This document shows, one piece after another, positions 40,156 to 43,517 of a stretch of 43,517 nucleotides of DNA. The first letter of the stretch is position 1. Each line of letters starts with the position of its first letter. The notes beneath the pieces were generated by a model that saw only the letters and a program-made list of their open reading frames with translations, did not search any database and was not told the DNA's origin. This DNA comes from FCB group bacterium (GTDB lineage Bacteria > Zixibacteria > MSB-5A5 > GN15 > JAAZOE01), in the NCBI GenBank assembly GCA_024231695.1, contig JAAEQF010000662.1, forward strand, positions 1 through 43,517. Reading direction: 5' to 3'. Both the position numbers and the translations under genes were made by a program.

Positions 40156-40648
40156 TTTCTTTTCCGATGCCCTTCTGTCCGGCCATCTCTATTATATCCT
40201 CCAGCATTCGGCCCAGTTCCTCGCCAATTTCCAGAAAAGTCTGATTATACATGTCCAGCGAACCGCCAATCGGATCAGCCACGCCTTCACCTTCATCACC
40301 CGGTTCGGGAAATTTTTTGAGCAGAAAGGTATAAGGTCGAGCATCAGGGCAGACGGTAACGACTTCACGATAATGAGATGGTGTCAATGTCAGAATCAGG
40401 TCGGATTCCTCAAGCAATTCGGGCGTAATCGGTCGGGAATGATGAGACGAAATATCGGCATGCCAGGTTTTGGTTGCCTCCTGCGCATAATGAGTGGCCG
40501 GGCATCCGGGCGCGGCCGCCGTACCGGCCGAACTGACCTCGATGCTGGTTATATTGCGGCCCTCAAGCAGAACCCGCAGGCCGCCTTCGGCCATCGGCGA
40601 ACGGCAGGTGTTACCGGTACAGACGAATAAGACTCTGAACTTAGCCAT
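40148..40648 (-). CDS. Low-molecular-weight phosphatase, arginine-phosphatase (YwlE-like) signature
   Basis: A 166-residue LMW-PTP fold enzyme. The active-site P-loop is C10-T11-G12-N13-T14-C15-R16-S17, and the general acid is the Asp in GVADPIGG. The Thr right after the nucleophilic Cys is the hallmark of protein-arginine phosphatase YwlE, where tyrosine phosphatases have Leu or Ile. ATG 40648 is chosen: GAGGAA is 7 nt upstream, it overlaps the YrdC stop by 8 nt, and it gives the usual MAKFRVLFVCTGN start. An earlier in-frame start would add 15 residues. No arginine kinase (McsB) gene is in the window. Location next to manC and a SPOR lipoprotein would also fit a role in polysaccharide synthesis. 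Confidence 0.88.
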   Translation of the reverse strand: MAKFRVLFVCTGNTCRSPMAEGGLRVLLEGRNITSIEVSSAGTAAAPGCPATHYAQEATKTWHADISSHHSRPITPELLEESDLILTLTPSHYREVVTVCPDARPYTFLLKKFPEPGDEGEGVADPIGGSLDMYNQTFLEIGEELGRMLEDIIEMAGQKGIGKEND

Positions 40649-41291
40649 TGATCGATTCCTCGCCGAGATATCTTTTGATTTCAGCTTCCCCAATCAAACC
40701 CGGTCGTAAAATTCTAATGTCCTCACCGGCGTAAACAACAGTGGACGGCGTGATGCCCCGGCAGGGACCACCATCGAGATAAAGTCCGACTTCGTCGCCC
40801 AGTAGTTCTGTAATAGCCTCGATGGATGCGGGTGTTGTTTCTCCGCTGATATTGGCCGAAGTGGCCGTCACTGGAAACGGTACTCTTTCGATGATTGCGG
40901 CAATCAGGGGCGACGAGGATATCCGTATTCCAAATCCGAGTTCCGATTCAAAATCCGCAGCCACGGCCTTCTGGTTGCGCCGTCCCGGCATAACCAAAGT
41001 CAGCGGACCGGGAAGAAACCCCTCCGCTAACCGGCGAGCTTGCTTTCCGACGACACAGAACTTATTGGCGGCGTCTATATCTTTAACGAACAAGGCCGGC
41101 TTAAGCGCCTCATTCCGCTTTTTTATCCTCTTGATCTTTTTCATAGCCTTCTCGTTGTCGGCCCTGACCGACAGCGAATATTGTGTTTCCGTCGGTATCA
41201 CTACGACCTCACCCGCTATCAAGGCTTCGGCCGCGGCGGCCACAGTCTCGTTCTCAGGATCGGCCGGATTGCAGGTCAGTTTCCGACTCAC
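40641..41291 (-). CDS. Threonylcarbamoyl-AMP synthase (Sua5/YciO/YrdC family)
   Basis: A 216-residue YrdC-fold enzyme that makes threonylcarbamoyl-AMP from Thr, bicarbonate and ATP for the t6A37 modification of tRNAs. Family motifs: GEVVVIPTETQYSLSVRA (normally PTETVYGLG), KKRNEALKPALFV (KxR...KP), FLPGPLTLVM, TATSANISGE and STVVY. The first motif is unusual, with QYSLS for VYGLG, so it may be a divergent YciO-like paralogue rather than the essential TsaC. GTG start 41291 overlaps the stop of the SPOR gene (GTGA). Confidence 0.85.
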   Translation of the reverse strand: MSRKLTCNPADPENETVAAAAEALIAGEVVVIPTETQYSLSVRADNEKAMKKIKRIKKRNEALKPALFVKDIDAANKFCVVGKQARRLAEGFLPGPLTLVMPGRRNQKAVAADFESELGFGIRISSSPLIAAIIERVPFPVTATSANISGETTPASIEAITELLGDEVGLYLDGGPCRGITPSTVVYAGEDIRILRPGLIGEAEIKRYLGEESING

Positions 41292-41902
41292 CGATTGTCA
41301 TCCTTCTCCGGCAAGGCGATCGTATCGGAAGGCTCCACCAGCATTCCTCCGGAATCGACCGGCAGGATCGGCTCGTCGGACAGATCAAACTCCGGCACTT
41401 CGCGTACCCGCAAAACCACTCGGGCCACCCAGGCATTACGATATCCAATAGACCGGATTTCAGAAACCATTTCTTCGGCGTCGCCGCGGGTGAGAAAATC
41501 ACCGACCCGCAATTTATAATACGGAACCTCGTAATCAAGATGCACCGGCAGATTGAAAATCTCTTCAGCCAGCGCCCGCTCGGCATTGGCCTCGGCATAA
41601 AGCCGCGAAGTAAAAACCTGCACCCGATAAACCTCGGTTGGACTTATTTCCGAGGCGGTTGAATCGAAAGCGTTATAAGTCTGACCCGGAATTCCGACCA
41701 GCGAATCTCCGGCATCAGGTACGACCGCCACGGTCACCGGATAAACCTCCGGCACTACTTCCCGATCAGCCGGCGTGGCCAGCGGATCATATTGCGTCGC
41801 CGCCGCCGTTTCCTCTTCCACCGGAGCGATCCTTTGTGCCGGACGAGCGCAGGAGAGGACCATCAGTCCCGGCAGCAGTATGATAAACAAAAACCGTTTC
41901 AT
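41288..41902 (-). CDS. SPOR-domain lipoprotein
   Basis: A 204-residue lipoprotein. The signal ends in VLSC18, a lipobox-like site, from ATG 41902; this ATG overlaps the TGA stop of manC (TGATG), and an in-frame GTG one codon earlier is possible. A Pro/Thr/Glu-rich linker (about 20-105) leads to a SPOR domain (about 110-185: YRVQVFTSRLYAEANAERAL, PYYKLRVGDFLTRGDAEEM, NAWVARVVL). SPOR domains bind denuded septal peptidoglycan, so a role in division or wall remodelling is likely. No strong ribosome site is visible, so translation probably depends on coupling to manC. Confidence 0.88.
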   Translation of the reverse strand: MKRFLFIILLPGLMVLSCARPAQRIAPVEEETAAATQYDPLATPADREVVPEVYPVTVAVVPDAGDSLVGIPGQTYNAFDSTASEISPTEVYRVQVFTSRLYAEANAERALAEEIFNLPVHLDYEVPYYKLRVGDFLTRGDAEEMVSEIRSIGYRNAWVARVVLRVREVPEFDLSDEPILPVDSGGMLVEPSDTIALPEKDDNR

Positions 41903-42981
41903 CACAGGTACTTTTTCAAATCCTCGTTATCGCCGATTTTAGTCAGCAGTTCCTTGATCCGACCTAATTGCGTCTTGTGTGCTACCATAACCACTTCCCC
42001 GATCTTGGCAATTACCAGATCAGAAATTCCGAGCGTGGCGATAAGGCCGTTTCCATCATTATAAACCGTCGATTCATAGCTATCAAGCGTAACCGCCGTG
42101 CCGACGACAACATTGTTCTCTCGATCAGTGTCCAAAAATCTTTGCAGAGCCATCCAACTGCCGACATCATCCCAGATAAAATCCCCTTTCAGGGTCAGGA
42201 CATTGTCGGCCTCTTCCAATACGGCATAATCGATGGAAATCGGATCGGCTTCTTCATATAGTTTCAAAAGAGCCTGTTCCTCGCCGTCGGTACCGATATG
42301 CTTTTTGTATTCGGCGAGCAGTTCATGCATTTCCGGCTGATGTTTTTTCAAAGCGCTCAAAAGAGACTTGGCCGACCAGATGAACATGCCTGAATTCCAA
42401 TGATGGCGGCGGCCATGATAGTATCTTTGAGCCACTGTCGGACGCGGCTTTTCCTTGAAAGCCGAGACCTTGCAGACAGTGATGCCATCGACCTCTTTAA
42501 TTTGATCGCCGAGTTCTATATATCCATATCCGGTTTCGGCGCGAGTCGGGACGATTCCGATAGTAATCAGGCTGTCCTGCTCGGCGGCGACTTTGGTACC
42601 GGCCTTGATAACATCAACCAGCTTGGAAGCCGGTTCGATCAAATGGTCGGCCGATAAAACAACCATAATCGCTTCGGGGTCTTTTTTGTCCAAATGCACC
42701 GCGGCGACTCCGATGGCCAGACAGGTGTTACGGCCGAACGGTTCGGCCAGGATATTTTCCTCGGTAATATGCGTGCCCGAATCGAAAATCGCCTGTTTGA
42801 TATTGGCGCCGGCCACGATCAAAGTCTGCTCGATAGGGATATAATCGGCTACACGGTCGATAGTTACCTGAAGCATACTCCGCTCGGAGGTGATCGGCAA
42901 AAGTTGTTTGGGCCGATTTTCACTTGATAGCGGCCAGAATCGCTCACCTTTTCCGCCGGCCATAATTACGCCATAAATCAC
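41902..42981 (-). CDS. manC: Mannose-1-phosphate guanylyltransferase
   Basis: A 359-residue nucleotidyltransferase converting mannose-1-phosphate and GTP to GDP-mannose for polysaccharide, LPS or glycoprotein synthesis. Signature GVIMAGGKGERFWPLS, then NRPKQLLP, NILAEPFGRNTCLAIG, VVLSADHLI, ETGYGYIELG, FKEKP, WNSGMFIW and the C-terminal FIWDDVGSW. The start is GTG 42981: AGGAGG lies 7 nt upstream and the protein begins VIYGVIMAGG as usual. An ATG at 43026 would add 15 residues encoded by a triplicated repeat. Length is normal for the single-domain enzyme without the isomerase half. It is the first gene of the twelve-gene overlapping operon. Confidence 0.94.
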   Translation of the reverse strand: MIYGVIMAGGKGERFWPLSSENRPKQLLPITSERSMLQVTIDRVADYIPIEQTLIVAGANIKQAIFDSGTHITEENILAEPFGRNTCLAIGVAAVHLDKKDPEAIMVVLSADHLIEPASKLVDVIKAGTKVAAEQDSLITIGIVPTRAETGYGYIELGDQIKEVDGITVCKVSAFKEKPRPTVAQRYYHGRRHHWNSGMFIWSAKSLLSALKKHQPEMHELLAEYKKHIGTDGEEQALLKLYEEADPISIDYAVLEEADNVLTLKGDFIWDDVGSWMALQRFLDTDRENNVVVGTAVTLDSYESTVYNDGNGLIATLGISDLVIAKIGEVVMVAHKTQLGRIKELLTKIGDNEDLKKYL

Positions 42982-42995
42982 CGAATAGCCTCCTA

Positions 42996-43038
42996 ATTGG
43001 ATGGTTCCCATTAAGATGGTCCCCATTTGGATGGTATC
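42996..43038. repeat. Three tandem 14-15 bp units in the manC leader
   Basis: Units 42996-43009, 43010-43024 and 43025-43038 share the core GATGGT preceded by ATT and followed by TCCC, CCCC or ATC. They lie directly upstream of the manC ribosome site (TCCT on the plus strand at 42990-42993), where a tandem operator or leader element could act. Possibly chance. Confidence 0.5.
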
Positions 43039-43264
43039 AGGACTCAGTCAAACATTAAAAATACGACCGCTCTTGAACTATGTCAAGCAATCTTTATTCG
43101 CTTCGACGATTTGGACTTACGGGAAGGATTATACCCAAAAAATGTCTATCGAAAACTGGTCATTTCCACGCCTGCTTATTCGACTGTTCCGAGGGCACTT
43201 TCAGTTCGGCAGGCGATGCCTGTTCTTGGCGGGCTTCGCCCGCACACAGGAGTTTGGGCATAAT

Positions 43265-43292
43265 GGCGACAGCCAAAAGCACACAAGTGTGC
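43265..43292 (+). repeat. Palindromic repeat element, copy 1
   Basis: ggcgacagccaaaa followed by the palindrome gcacac-aa-gtgtgc. Same consensus as copies 2 and 3, but the outer stem pair is G-C instead of A-T. Confidence 0.7.
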
Positions 43293-43376
43293 GACTGTGG
43301 CAATCTCTGGTTTACTTGCCTCACTGTGGGTGCTTACTTGGGTCATCCACACGACAGTGAAAAAGTGGCTCCGCCA

Positions 43377-43405
43377 CCGACAGCAGAAAACACACGAGTG
43401 TGTGG
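43377..43405 (+). repeat. Palindromic repeat element, copy 2
   Basis: cgacagcagaaa followed by acacac-ga-gtgtgt. It starts 112 nt after copy 1 and immediately follows the gtggc/gccac hairpin. Confidence 0.75.
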
Positions 43406-43470
43406 GGTGGCCTGCGTCTTTAGACGCAGGGTTTCGTGGCATCCTCGAAATCTATAAATCAGGTCATACA

Positions 43471-43499
43471 GGCGACAGCAGAAAACACACGAGTGTGTG
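43471..43499 (+). repeat. Palindromic repeat element, copy 3
   Basis: gcgacagcagaaa followed by acacac-ga-gtgtgt, nearly identical to copy 2 and 94 nt from it. A GC-rich run (aggggtcgggttccccg) follows to the window end. Confidence 0.75.
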
Positions 43500-43517
43500 T
43501 AGGGGTCGGGTTCCCCG

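Larger units (their letters stand above)
43205..43517. other. Hairpin-rich intergenic repeat cluster, truncated by the window end
   Basis: About 310 nt with at least seven short perfect hairpins and no supported gene. caggc/gcctg at 43210-43222; gcgggc/gcccgc at 43229-43243; gcacac/gtgtgc at 43279-43292; tcactgt/acagtga at 43321-43360; gtggc/gccac at 43365-43377; acacac/gtgtgt at 43390-43403; cctgcgtct/agacgcagg at 43411-43430; acacac/gtgtgt at 43485-43498. Another GC-rich hairpin seems to begin at 43502 and runs off the end. Three of them belong to one repeated element (separate entries). ORFs of up to about 125 codons cross it in several frames but have no ribosome site or family. A REP/BIME-like genome repeat or a structured RNA is possible. 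Confidence 0.7.

Noticed and set aside
43027-43457. Overlapping ORFs of 78-125 codons across the hairpin cluster
   Set aside because: They lie in the repeat cluster in several frames, lack ribosome sites and show no recognisable family. Such ORFs are expected from palindromic repeats.

Overview
The window looks like a chromosomal segment of an uncultured, Gram-negative, anaerobic or microaerophilic bacterium of the FCB group; candidate phylum Zixibacteria is my best guess. This is inference from gene content: long secreted proteins with FlgD-Ig-type C-termini, a TonB receptor/secreted protein/PorV triad, a dockerin at the end of a cadherin-like giant, a DUF11-OmpA giant, an HdrD/NarI-type pair, and superoxide reductase with rubrerythrin and ferritins. 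No rRNA, tRNA, CRISPR, transposase or phage gene was seen. Nearly all starts given here were re-chosen from Shine-Dalgarno position and gene overlaps.

Layout. (1) 448-7741 (+): TonB-dependent receptor, large secreted FlgD-Ig protein and PorV/UPF0164-family outer-membrane protein, preceded by a leader with a 26-codon ORF and closed by a strong terminator. (2) 8011-8220 (+): a cold-shock protein starting at GTG. (3) 8306-13479: an oxidative-stress and iron island. On the minus strand are PerR, ferritin, 2-Cys peroxiredoxin, 2Fe-superoxide reductase, a DVU0298-like HEAT protein and a ferredoxin-NADP reductase pseudogene with two in-frame stops. Divergent on the plus strand are a ferritin-like protein and a rubrerythrin-type protein. 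PerR carries every metal and zinc ligand of B. subtilis PerR at matching spacing. (4) 13544-20832 (-): an outer-membrane barrel protein followed by a 1569-residue DUF11-repeat/OmpA protein. (5) 21505-27336 (+): a 1943-residue surface protein of cadherin/Ig-like modules with a C-terminal dockerin, behind a near-consensus promoter and a leader of about 340 nt. (6) 27471-30009 (-): NarI-like cytochrome b and HdrD-like iron-sulfur protein. (7) 30283-30660 (-): a STAS/SpoIIAA-like protein.

(8) 30778-42981 (-): twelve genes packed with overlaps or gaps of at most 10 nt, ending in a rho-independent terminator. Transcription order is mannose-1-phosphate guanylyltransferase, SPOR lipoprotein, Sua5/YrdC, low-Mr phosphatase (arginine-phosphatase signature), DUF3108, an unassigned deoxyhypusine-synthase-like protein, formiminotransferase-cyclodeaminase, PHP phosphoesterase, secreted MXAN_6640-type metalloprotease, ECF S component, TonB receptor and HD hydrolase. 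(9) 42982-43517: non-coding DNA with a triplicated 14-15 bp unit in front of manC, then a dense cluster of short perfect hairpins including three copies of a covarying palindromic element, cut off by the window end. This last stretch is the least explained part of the window.
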